IMG/VR virus record: IMGVR_UViG_3300047361_000043
Coordinates: 1-23,872 of that record
Direction: 5' to 3' (one strand)
Length of the DNA: 23,872 bases
Source of the DNA: a virus
Under the pieces are notes generated by a model, which was given only the letters and a program-made list of their open reading frames with translations, searched no databases and was not told the origin of the DNA. The translations under genes and the position numbers were made by a program. How positions within the stretch are numbered: the first letter of the stretch is position 1; each line of letters opens with the position of its first letter. Shown in pieces: positions 1 to 4,560 of the stretch.

Positions 1-155
1 AAAGCGACGATGAAACAGATAGTTGCAGCAAGCAACGTAGGAATCATCAGTACGCCGAACCAACCAACGTACAAACGATTGTTGGTGGAGGTTACCCACT
101 CGCAGAAAGAATCCCACGAGGATTGTGATTGTTGCCTTGAAAGAGTTGAAGCCAT
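1..155 (-). CDS. psbA: Photosystem II reaction-centre protein D1, N-terminal part (cut by window edge)
   Basis: Reading the minus strand from the ATG at 155 gives 51 residues that match the start of cyanobacterial D1: a hydrophilic N-terminus, then [17 protein letters not shown] and the start of the first membrane helix ([16 protein letters not shown]). D1 binds the photosystem II reaction-centre cofactors and turns over fast in light. Cyanophage copies keep photosynthesis running during infection. The gene runs out of the window at position 1, so its catalytic and C-terminal parts are not seen. It has its own sigma-70-like promoter and a leader of about 160 bases with three hairpins. The hli genes lie just upstream on the same strand, the usual cyanophage arrangement. 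The identification is firm from the N-terminus alone. Confidence 0.97.
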   Translation of the reverse strand, partial: MASTLSRQQSQSSWDSFCEWVTSTNNRLYVGWFGVLMIPTLLAATICFIVA

Positions 156-316
156 TGTTTTGAAAAGAAAGTAAGACCATCAGGGAATGGTGGAGTTACT
201 ATTTCCTCTGCGCCCTAGGCAGAGGTATTAGAGACGTTGTTTATACACCCTATAGGTCTCGGTTTTAGGGGTGTTACGAACCGTTAAGAAATGTTTTGGT
301 TTCTTAACTTAACGAT
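156..316 (-). promoter_or_regulatory. Structured 5' leader of psbA
   Basis: About 160 untranslated bases separate the predicted transcript start from the psbA ATG. Three inverted repeats can be read. GTTAAGAAA pairs with its complement (283-291 with 300-308, 9 bp, 8-base loop). ACACCC pairs with GGGTGT (245-250 with 269-274). CCTCTGC pairs with GCAGAGG (205-211 with 219-225, 7-base loop). Long structured leaders on psbA are known in cyanobacteria and marine phages, and two motif families have been named PhotoRC-I and PhotoRC-II. Whether this leader belongs to either cannot be decided by eye. The structures are seen; a regulatory role is inferred. Confidence 0.6.
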
Positions 317-322
317 GTATTT

Positions 323-351
323 ATTATAACAGGCGGGCGGTTTTCCGTCAA
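323..351 (-). promoter_or_regulatory. Promoter of psbA (sigma-70 type)
   Basis: The minus strand reads TTGACG (346-351), a 17-base spacer, then TATAAT (323-328). The -10 runs into AATAAATAC, which also resembles the T4-type late promoter core. The site may therefore serve early transcription and, less certainly, late transcription. Confidence 0.8.
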
Positions 352-375
352 CCCCTAAAAGATGAGCATTTGTAC

Positions 376-504
376 TCAACTTGCAGGGTAGGTAGCGGGG
401 ATCATCATGCCACCACCCATGTCGTCATCGTCATCTACATCACCACCTGTAAGAACAGCTGCAAAGATAAAACCTACTAACATGGATGCTGCTAGAAATA
501 ACAT
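376..504 (-). CDS. Small membrane protein with acidic and glycine-rich tail (42 aa)
   Basis: This 42-residue protein starts MLFLAASMLVGFIFAAVLTGG, a single membrane helix. An acidic run (DVDDDDD), a GGGMM stretch and a short tail follow. Its ATG shares one base with the hli stop codon (TGATG arrangement), so translation is probably coupled to hli. I do not know its function. Its place between hli and psbA fits the small membrane proteins common in this part of cyanophage genomes. The promoter of psbA follows immediately downstream, so it is probably the last gene of the hli transcript. The reading frame is convincing because of the coupling and the clean membrane segment. Confidence 0.75.
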   Translation of the reverse strand: MLFLAASMLVGFIFAAVLTGGDVDDDDDMGGGMMIPATYPAS

Positions 505-611
505 CACCAAATACCTGGGATGAGTTGTCCTGTTGTTGCATAGCTACCCATAGCAGCGATGACTCCGAGCATTGCTGCCCATCCGTTGATGCGTTCTGCG
601 TTTTCGTTCAT
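504..611 (-). CDS. hli: High-light-inducible protein, short form (35 aa)
   Basis: The 35-residue product reads MNENAERINGWAAMLGVIAA followed by a short tail ending in GIW. It carries the chlorophyll-binding signature of one-helix Hli/Scp proteins (ExxNxxxAMxG, here ERINGWAAMLG) in its single membrane helix. Such proteins bind chlorophyll and carotenoid, protect assembling photosystem II and dissipate excess energy. Phage copies are thought to protect the host thylakoid together with phage D1. The start is fixed by an ATGA overlap with the preceding gene, and the stop overlaps the next ATG. It is at the short end of the family but complete. Confidence 0.93.
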   Translation of the reverse strand: MNENAERINGWAAMLGVIAAMGSYATTGQLIPGIW

Positions 612-835
612 GAGTTTTCTCCTAGTGTAAGATAGAATTTAGTTTGATCCGAAGGTGAGTTCTCGTAGATAGAACTGTCACCATATTCTTTGTGGTCTTT
701 GTATCCAACCATACGACCTTTCGTATTTTGGATCGCTCCCATCATAGCAATGATTAGGAAGATTGCAGGTGGTCCAATGATAAGGGCACCTCCAATCACA
801 TAGTACGTGAGGATTTCAAGTAGAGAGTTTTCCAT
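608..835 (-). CDS. Conserved small membrane protein upstream of hli (75 aa)
   Basis: The N-terminal 35 residues form one strongly hydrophobic helix (ILTYYVIGGALIIGPPAIFL and onward). About 40 polar residues follow, with GYKDHKEYG and SIYENS. There is no cleavable signal motif, so it is probably an N-terminally anchored protein. It overlaps the previous gene by 20 bases and the hli start by 4, so it sits inside a coupled unit with hli and the 42-residue membrane protein. The composition recalls the small photosystem-associated subunits, but I cannot match it to a named one. Function is unknown; co-transcription with hli suggests a thylakoid membrane role (inference). Confidence 0.8.
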   Translation of the reverse strand: MENSLLEILTYYVIGGALIIGPPAIFLIIAMMGAIQNTKGRMVGYKDHKEYGDSSIYENSPSDQTKFYLTLGENS

Positions 836-977
836 TCAGTTCCAAAGTTTTGTTGGTGATAATAATTTTCTCTCCATCATGAGAGAATTGCAACTCGTCT
901 TCTGGATGCCAGAGAAGTTCTTCATACATGTCATCCAGTTTTTGCATGTCCTCATAGAGAGCATTAGGATTTGTCAT
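816..977 (-). CDS. Small acidic protein of unknown function (53 aa)
   Basis: The 53-residue protein starts MTNPNALYEDMQKLDDMYEE and continues through WHPEDELQFSHDGEKIIITN. It is acidic, has no membrane segment, and looks like a helix followed by a short beta hairpin. The ATG at 977 lies about 33 bases below a good promoter at 1010-1037, and its end overlaps the next gene by 20 bases. It is thus the first gene of the unit that also carries the small hli gene. I recognise it only as a small gene type typical of marine T4-like cyanophages. Confidence 0.75.
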   Translation of the reverse strand: MTNPNALYEDMQKLDDMYEELLWHPEDELQFSHDGEKIIITNKTLELNGKLST

Positions 978-1009
978 TTGGTTTTCGATATCTGAAGTAT
1001 CTATCCACC

Positions 1010-1037
1010 ATTATAGCAGACGTATTTCAGTTGTCAG
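1010..1037 (-). promoter_or_regulatory. Promoter before the 53-aa gene / hli unit
   Basis: The minus strand reads CTGACA (1032-1037), a 16-base spacer and a perfect TATAAT (1010-1015). It overlaps the last codons of the upstream hli gene, a placement repeated elsewhere in this window. Confidence 0.65.
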
Positions 1038-1252
1038 AATCCGAAGACACCAAAGAAAAATACACTGCCACTGAAAGTATAAGAGACAACAGCAGCAACA
1101 AATCCAACCATAGCAGTGCGTCCATTCAACTTCTCGGCTCTTTCAGCATATGACTCGTAGCCATAACGTTCGGCGTCAGTTTTAGAGACGTACATTTGAG
1201 GCTCTCTAGCGAACAAATTTGTGCGTCCGCCGTCTTCTGTTGTTACAGTCAT
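1034..1252 (-). CDS. hli: High-light-inducible protein with N-terminal extension (72 aa)
   Basis: The C-terminal 36 residues carry the Hli signature (ERAEKLNGRTAMVGFVAAV) in one membrane helix, ending in an aromatic tail. The first 36 residues are polar, with a TDAERYGYESYAERAEK region, as in the longer cyanobacterial Hli proteins. It should bind pigment in the thylakoid and protect photosystem II under phage infection. The ATG at 1252 follows an AGAAGG ribosome-binding site. A promoter embedded in a terminator lies just upstream (1279-1317). It has no coding overlap with the next gene, so it forms its own unit with possible read-through into the 53-aa gene. Confidence 0.93.
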   Translation of the reverse strand: MTVTTEDGGRTNLFAREPQMYVSKTDAERYGYESYAERAEKLNGRTAMVGFVAAVVSYTFSGSVFFFGVFGF

Positions 1253-1278
1253 TTACCTTCTGTAATGAAACTTTACAT

Positions 1279-1307
1279 AGTATATAGCAAAAAAAGGAGG
1301 GTGTCAA
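1279..1307 (-). promoter_or_regulatory. Promoter of the long hli gene, embedded in a terminator
   Basis: The minus strand reads TTGACA (1302-1307), 17 bases, then TATACT (1279-1284). The -35 is exactly the terminator loop, and the spacer contains the 3' arm and the T-run of that terminator. Confidence 0.75.
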
Positions 1308-1317
1308 GCCCTCCTTT
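1289..1317 (-). terminator. Rho-independent terminator after the 112-aa membrane gene
   Basis: A perfect 9-bp stem (AAAGGAGGG at 1309-1317 pairing with 1293-1301) has a 7-base loop and runs into seven T residues on the minus strand. It lies 6 bases past the stop of the gene ending at 1323 and shares its sequence with the hli promoter. Confidence 0.85.
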
Positions 1318-1322
1318 GATAA

Positions 1323-1661
1323 TTATTCCTGATCAGTCGGATCAGGTTTACTTGCTTTACTCGCTCCCCAGATTGCCAGAATGAAGAGCACCACATAAAA
1401 GAGGGTGTCGTCAATCATTACCAGGAAGAATAGGACACTACCACCATATGTCAACCAGTCAGGTAGTCTCTTGGTAAGTCTACCAATCACAGGTCTAACT
1501 TTATTCTCATACTTGAAGTAGAGAATAGCGCCTAGAGTTACTGTAATCTCACTCATCGGAACGATGAAGTAGAGAGATACAATAACAAAGATAGGCCAGT
1601 AGTGTCTCTCTGGAATCTTTTTAAGTAATCCCAAATACTTTTTAATCATACGAACTACCAT
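1323..1661 (-). CDS. Multi-pass membrane protein of unknown function (112 aa)
   Basis: Three hydrophobic segments are visible: about residues 22-50 (WPIFVIVSLYFIVPMSEITV and onward), 70-82 (LTYGGSVLFFLVM) and 86-99 (LFYVVLFILAIWG). They are separated by short basic stretches and followed by a polar tail. No motif identifies it. Size and topology would fit a small holin-like or other inner-membrane protein, but nothing proves this and no lysin lies beside it. Its start overlaps the preceding small gene by 20 bases, and a strong terminator follows. An internal TTGACA-like match was judged accidental. Confidence 0.7.
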   Translation of the reverse strand: MVVRMIKKYLGLLKKIPERHYWPIFVIVSLYFIVPMSEITVTLGAILYFKYENKVRPVIGRLTKRLPDWLTYGGSVLFFLVMIDDTLFYVVLFILAIWGASKASKPDPTDQE

Positions 1662-1845
1662 AACTGATACAGATTTTTTTGTTTTCTGCTGATGATCTAC
1701 ACCACTGTCTCACGTAACTATCTGCATCCATTTCCATGCTGTAGTGAGCATGGTTATGCAGTGCCCCTATCAGTGCTATTATTCCTAACAACAGAAAGGA
1801 AGTCAACGTTCCTGGATTCGTTAAGAATTTGAGAACAAATTTCAT
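1642..1845 (-). CDS. Small membrane-anchored protein (67 aa)
   Basis: The protein begins MKFVLKFLTNPGTLTSFLLL, a basic start and one membrane helix to about residue 30. A polar, histidine- and cysteine-containing tail follows (HNHAHYSMEMDADSYVRQWC). It may be an anchored or exported small protein. Its ATG touches the T-run of the terminator that closes the barrel-protein gene upstream, so no room remains for a normal ribosome-binding site beyond that T-run. I do not recognise its function. The 20-base overlap with the following membrane gene suggests both act together. Confidence 0.65.
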   Translation of the reverse strand: MKFVLKFLTNPGTLTSFLLLGIIALIGALHNHAHYSMEMDADSYVRQWCRSSAENKKICISYGSSYD

Positions 1846-1872
1846 AAAAAAAGGGGATGCCGTCGCACCCCC
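1846..1872 (-). terminator. Terminator after the exported barrel-like gene
   Basis: On the minus strand an 8-bp stem (1865-1872 with 1853-1860, one G-U pair) with a GACG tetraloop runs into seven T residues. The next gene's ATG follows the last T directly. Confidence 0.85.
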
Positions 1873-1906
1873 AGTATAACATCTAGATGTCTATGTGTCT
1901 ACAAGA

Positions 1907-2278
1907 TCAGAAGTTATACTTCAAACCCAATTTAGCTCCGTAACCACGGTCAAGATCTTCGTCGCCTGAACCTACGAAGGATACTTCACCATATGCACCA
2001 AGTGCTTCAGTAAGACTCAAACCAACGCCTGCCTTACCAGAAGGAACGGTATCAGCGTCACCACCGTCAGGAGTCAGCACAGTAGCGCCACCCTGAACGT
2101 AGTATGAACCAGTGTCACTGAAGGAACCTTCGTAACCCAGGTGAAGGTCTGTTCCAGCACCATTGTACTCGGATCCAGTCCAACCAGCGTTGGTTTCCAC
2201 GTTGACGTAGGGTCCTGCGAAAGCAGCACCAGCAGAGACAGAAAGAGCAGCGGTTGCTGCGAATACAGATTTGATCAT
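1907..2278 (-). CDS. Exported beta-barrel-like outer membrane / porin-like protein (123 aa)
   Basis: The protein has a clear Sec signal peptide (MIKSVFAATAALSVSAGAAFA, cleavage after AFA near residue 21). About 100 residues of alternating glycine-rich beta strands follow (YVNVET, DLHLGYEG, YYVQGGAT, GAYGEVSF). It ends YGAKLGLKYNF, a terminal aromatic residue typical of outer-membrane barrel proteins. At 123 residues it would form a small barrel of about 8 strands. Cyanophages carry small porin-like genes of this sort whose role is not settled. It is transcribed alone: promoter at 2409-2437, long leader with a 5' hairpin, AAAGG ribosome-binding site, and a strong terminator at 1846-1872. Confidence 0.75.
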   Translation of the reverse strand: MIKSVFAATAALSVSAGAAFAGPYVNVETNAGWTGSEYNGAGTDLHLGYEGSFSDTGSYYVQGGATVLTPDGGDADTVPSGKAGVGLSLTEALGAYGEVSFVGSGDEDLDRGYGAKLGLKYNF

Positions 2279-2350
2279 GTTTGTTAATACCTTTGTTTAC
2301 TTGTGGAGTGATTACCCACAGATGAATAGAGACTCGACGTGTCTCGTTTT

Positions 2351-2400
2351 GTTACAACTGGCACAAGTATTAATACTTATGTGAGTGTGACAGTTGTAAC
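2351..2400 (-). repeat. Long inverted repeat at the 5' end of the barrel-gene leader
   Basis: GTTACAACTG at 2351-2360 is perfectly inverted at 2391-2400. Inside lies a perfect 12-base palindrome, AGTATTAATACT (2366-2377), with an imperfect CACA/TGTG extension. The predicted transcript start is near 2402, so the hairpin would form the extreme 5' end of the mRNA. Such hairpins can protect a message from decay; here that is inference. A dimeric-repressor operator is the alternative reading. Confidence 0.7.
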
Positions 2401-2408
2401 ATTTATTT

Positions 2409-2437
2409 ATGATAACAGACTTTGTTAAATCTGTCAA
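2409..2437 (-). promoter_or_regulatory. Promoter of the barrel-like gene
   Basis: TTGACA (2432-2437), a 17-base spacer and TATCAT (2409-2414) on the minus strand. The -10 continues into CATAAATA, similar to the late promoter core. Confidence 0.8.
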
Positions 2438-2439
2438 GT

Positions 2440-2619
2440 GGACAGTTTGTGTAGTGTCCACAGTAGGAGGTCAGTCCAATGCACAGGCTCGCCACCAATT
2501 CTTTAACTGGAAATTGGAAACCAGGCGGCAGCAACACCCGCACCAGGGCTAGTTTATAGTCTTACCGAGACTGGACCAGCAGATAAGTCTACCCAGCTCC
2601 ACCAGGATAAGTTTAGAGT
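2440..2619. repeat. Gene-poor stretch with degenerate repeats
   Basis: No convincing gene is present. The element AGTCT-N5-AGACT occurs at 2558-2572 and 2617-2631, the second copy reaching into the end of the neighbouring gene. A third half-copy lies at 2586-2590. On the minus strand each full copy is followed by a similar AAACT...CCTGGTG segment, giving an imperfect direct repeat of nearly 40 bases with a 59-base period. The repeats resemble the glycine-rich 3' end of the adjacent gene and may be decayed duplicates of it (inference). Confidence 0.5.
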
Positions 2620-2934
2620 CTATCCAAGACTAATTGTGTCGTTATCACCACCAAAGGAGATAACATCAGCACCCAGACCACCTGGAATATAATCTACTGG
2701 ACCTGCAGCTGCAACACCAAATGTTTCTGCATTGGTAGAAGAGAGATAGTCAGATCCCAACTGGAAGTTGTAAGCAGAGTCAGTATTAGTAAACTCAATG
2801 ACATCACAAGGTGATAGTTCACGAAGTTTATCATAGACCTCAAAGAGATCACGAACGGATCCACCGTTCTTATTTTGCAGTGCTTCCAGAAGTTCCTGGC
2901 GCACTAGTTCTTTTGCTTCAGATAGCTTTGACAT
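2620..2934 (-). CDS. Small protein with helical N-terminus and glycine-rich tail (104 aa)
   Basis: The first 45 residues are charged and helical (SEAKELVRQELLEALQNKNG). A middle part follows (DVIEFTNTDSAYNF), then a tail rich in glycine and aspartate (GGLGADVISFGGDNDTISLG). That tail recalls the GGxGxD calcium-binding repeats of RTX proteins, but there are not enough repeats to claim the family. Downstream DNA contains similar degenerate repeats in broken frames, so the tail may have been longer in an ancestor. The start overlaps the 79-aa gene by 17 bases. Function unknown. Confidence 0.65.
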   Translation of the reverse strand: MSKLSEAKELVRQELLEALQNKNGGSVRDLFEVYDKLRELSPCDVIEFTNTDSAYNFQLGSDYLSSTNAETFGVAAAGPVDYIPGGLGADVISFGGDNDTISLG

Positions 2935-3157
2935 TTTCTTTTACATAACAGGGAACGTTTTCTGGATCCAACCACTTGGTATATTCAAAGTCTTCCATAG
3001 CAGTCAGAAGTTGCATCTGATTATCTAGAAGATACATGTCACGATACCGCTTGGTGTACTCGTCTGCTTTCTGGATACGAAAGTCAGGCATTCCATTAGT
3101 CTCCAACACACCACACTCGACGTAGCGGTATGGGAAACGCTCAAGAAGGATTTTCAT
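2918..3157 (-). CDS. Conserved cyanophage-type protein of unknown function (79 aa)
   Basis: A soluble 79-residue protein with many aromatic and charged residues (RFPYRYVECGVLETNG, YTKRYRDMYLLDNQMQ). It has no signal peptide, membrane segment or known motif. It begins on the base where the PHD-like gene ends. A consensus promoter lies 30 bases upstream inside that gene (3187-3215). It can therefore be expressed separately from talC and the PHD-like gene. I do not recognise a family. Confidence 0.7.
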   Translation of the reverse strand: MKILLERFPYRYVECGVLETNGMPDFRIQKADEYTKRYRDMYLLDNQMQLLTAMEDFEYTKWLDPENVPCYVKENVKAI

Positions 3158-3381
3158 CAGAAGGAAGGGTCTCCAGCAACTCCGTCATTATAGTCCAATG
3201 TAGGCATAATGTCAAGCAACGGTTCCATCTCTTCTGTGATCGGTGCTGCGATGACTGCACTACCGTCCGAGCGACGGACTAGGAAGTGCTCACCTTTACT
3301 CTCAATGAGATCCATGTAAGCATCGAAGTTCGCTTGGAACTCCTCCTCACTAATCTCACGCATTTCTTCAATTTCTTTCAT
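3157..3381 (-). CDS. Small PHD/antitoxin-like protein (74 aa)
   Basis: From ATG 3381 the product reads MKEIEEMREISEEEFQANFD, then YMDLIESKGEHFLVRRSDGSAVIAAPI. This arrangement (helical start with E-F, then a short beta region) resembles Phd/YefM-type antitoxins, though no toxin gene is visible beside it. I prefer the ATG with an AGGGAAA ribosome-binding site over an in-frame TTG at 3405. It overlaps the end of talC by 14 bases. Its last 20 codons contain a perfect promoter for the next gene. As a stand-alone antitoxin-like protein it could act on host toxin systems, but this is speculation. Confidence 0.65.
   Translation of the reverse strand: MKEIEEMREISEEEFQANFDAYMDLIESKGEHFLVRRSDGSAVIAAPITEEMEPLLDIMPTLDYNDGVAGDPSF
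3187..3215 (-). promoter_or_regulatory. Perfect consensus promoter inside the PHD-like gene
   Basis: TTGACA (3210-3215), 17 bases and TATAAT (3187-3192) on the minus strand: an exact sigma-70 consensus. The predicted start near 3180 places the ATG of the 79-aa gene about 23 bases downstream. Confidence 0.8.
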
Positions 3382-4024
3382 TGATTTCCCTAAAATCTTG
3401 TTCAAAGATATCCAGTCCTACATCAGTAAGGACGTGCTTATACATCTTATCAAATACCCCAACTGGAAGAGTGACTACACTAGCACCATACAGAAGACAA
3501 CGGGAGACATGGTGGACATCTCTCAAACTGGCAGCAAGGATCTTGGTACGCTGTCCCTGTGAGCAGTACAGACCAGAGATAGCACGGATCAACTCAACAC
3601 CACTGACACTATTATCATTCAACCGTCCCACGAATGGGGAGATATATGTGGCACCAGACAAAGCAGTTACAGCTGCTTGAGCAGCAGAGAAACACAGGGT
3701 CACGTTAGTCTTGATACCACGAGAAGCTAGATCTCTACATGCAATCAGACCCTCCATGTGGAGAGGCAACTTGATAGTAACTGCTTCACCTAGACCAATG
3801 TAGTTCTCTGCATCTTCTAGTAGTTCTTCTGCTGTCTGTCCATTGACTTCTGCTGATACAGATTCAAATGCAAAAGACTCATCACACAACTGTGCAATAA
3901 GATCTCGGTAGTCTACACCTTGCTTACGTACTAGTGTTGGGTTTGTTGTTATGCCAGAAATGATGCCAGTGCGAGAACGTTCGATGATAGCACCGAAGTC
4001 TGCTGTGTCTAGAAAAATTTTCAT
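3368..4024 (-). CDS. talC: Transaldolase, short TalC/Fsa type (218 aa)
   Basis: The 218-residue length and motifs match the short TalC/fructose-6-phosphate-aldolase-like family: FLDTAD at 4-9, TTNPT at 26-30, and TIKLP at 83-87 with the Schiff-base lysine at 85. A later SPFVGR motif lies in a phosphate-binding region. The enzyme moves dihydroxyacetone units between sugar phosphates in the non-oxidative pentose phosphate pathway. In cyanophages it is thought to help shift carbon from the Calvin cycle to NADPH and pentose for nucleotide synthesis, in line with nrdAB and mazG in this window. Start at ATG 4024; upstream I see no strong promoter. All key residues are present. Confidence 0.96.
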   Translation of the reverse strand: MKIFLDTADFGAIIERSRTGIISGITTNPTLVRKQGVDYRDLIAQLCDESFAFESVSAEVNGQTAEELLEDAENYIGLGEAVTIKLPLHMEGLIACRDLASRGIKTNVTLCFSAAQAAVTALSGATYISPFVGRLNDNSVSGVELIRAISGLYCSQGQRTKILAASLRDVHHVSRCLLYGASVVTLPVGVFDKMYKHVLTDVGLDIFEQDFREINERN

Positions 4025-4042
4025 GATTGATGTTAAATAATT

Positions 4043-4294
4043 TTATCGTTCTTCAAAGTCAATGCGTCGGACCTTGCGTTGTCGCCGTTCCTCCTGAAAA
4101 ACCAAGTCTTGCGGTGACAGCTTCGTAGTATTCTTTTGTTTCTGGGGACTCGATACAAGTTCTATCAGAGATAGATCCTTGCCTGATATGCTGGTGCCAC
4201 GGATGCTCGTAAGGTTCGGACACCCGCAACATCTGGTTTTGCTTGGGTGGCTCTCTAACACTTTCCCGCAGTTCTTGCATTTGATTACTAACAT
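4043..4294 (-). CDS. Small zinc-ribbon-like protein (83 aa)
   Basis: The N-terminus has four cysteines spaced as a possible zinc ribbon (CKNCGK at 6-11 and CCGC at 22-25). A variable middle and a basic C-terminus follow (QEERRQRKVRRIDFEER). It is probably a small nucleic-acid- or protein-binding factor; the exact role is unknown. I recognise the pattern as recurrent in marine T4-like cyanophages. It is read in a frame different from the coiled-coil gene that begins at 4370, and the two overlap heavily. GGAAA lies close before its ATG. talC follows 18 bases after its stop. Confidence 0.8.
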   Translation of the reverse strand: MLVIKCKNCGKVLESHPSKTRCCGCPNLTSIRGTSISGKDLSLIELVSSPQKQKNTTKLSPQDLVFQEERRQRKVRRIDFEER

Positions 4295-4370
4295 TTTCCA
4301 ACATACCTCTGATGTATGCCAGCTCTATGTGCAACTCGTGTAGCTGGTCTTTAACTTTTTCTTTGTTCAT
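4059..4370 (-). CDS. Coiled-coil protein overlapping the zinc-ribbon gene (up to 103 aa)
   Basis: The first 37 residues, before or just inside the overlap, look like a real coiled coil (KVKDQLHELHIELAYIRGML, then QMQELRESV). The remaining two thirds are read from the same DNA as the zinc-ribbon protein and look unstructured (EPPKQNQMLRVSEPYEHPWH). Either the frame is truly used to its end, giving a 236-base overlap, or an ancestral short gene lost its stop. It is the first gene after the tRNAs and would be read from the tmRNA promoter if transcription continues. The N-terminus is moderately convincing; the tail is doubtful. Confidence 0.45.
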   Translation of the reverse strand: MNKEKVKDQLHELHIELAYIRGMLENVSNQMQELRESVREPPKQNQMLRVSEPYEHPWHQHIRQGSISDRTCIESPETKEYYEAVTARLGFSGGTATTQGPTH

Positions 4371-4386
4371 TAGTATAGGTATACTA

Positions 4387-4458
4387 TGGGCGATGAGGGA
4401 ATCGAACCCCCGACCCTCTCCGTGTAAAGGAGGTGCGCTACCGCTGCGCTAATCGCCC
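4387..4458 (-). tRNA. tRNA-Val (anticodon UAC)
   Basis: The minus strand folds as a standard tRNA: acceptor GGGCGAT/ATCGCCC, D-arm GCGC/GCGC, anticodon loop TTTACAC with anticodon UAC, T-arm with GTTCGATTCC and discriminator A. The outermost anticodon-stem pair is a C-A mismatch. CCA is not encoded. It follows tRNA-Arg after 3 bases. Confidence 0.93.
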
Positions 4459-4461
4459 TGG

Positions 4462-4535
4462 CAGGCAAGGAGGGACTCGAACCCCCGACCAACGCATTAG
4501 AAGTGCGTGGCTCTATCCAGCTGAGCTACTTGCCC
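4462..4535 (-). tRNA. tRNA-Arg (anticodon UCU)
   Basis: The minus strand folds with acceptor GGGCAAG/CTTGCCT (one G-U pair), D-arm GCTC/GAGC, anticodon stem ACGCA/TGCGT with loop CTTCTAA (UCU), and a normal T-arm. It reads AGA codons, which are favoured in AT-rich phage genes. It lies between the tmRNA and tRNA-Val in one RNA operon. Confidence 0.94.
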
Positions 4536-4542
4536 ATAAAGA

Positions 4543-4560
4543 AGGGGCATCACACCCCCA
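4543..4560 (-). terminator. Weak hairpin between tmRNA and tRNA-Arg
   Basis: A GGGG/CCCC stem with a 7-8-base loop is followed by TTCTTTAT on the minus strand. It could be a partial terminator or a processing signal that ends the tmRNA coding piece. The T-run is poor. Confidence 0.35.

Noticed and set aside
1435-1465. TTGACA with a TATTCT-like -10 inside the 112-aa membrane gene
   Set aside because: The spacing is 16, the -10 is weak and no gene start lies within a useful distance.
4387-4535. tRNA genes as a prophage attachment site
   Set aside because: No integrase, excisionase or duplicated tRNA fragment is present. The gene content is that of a lytic T4-like phage.
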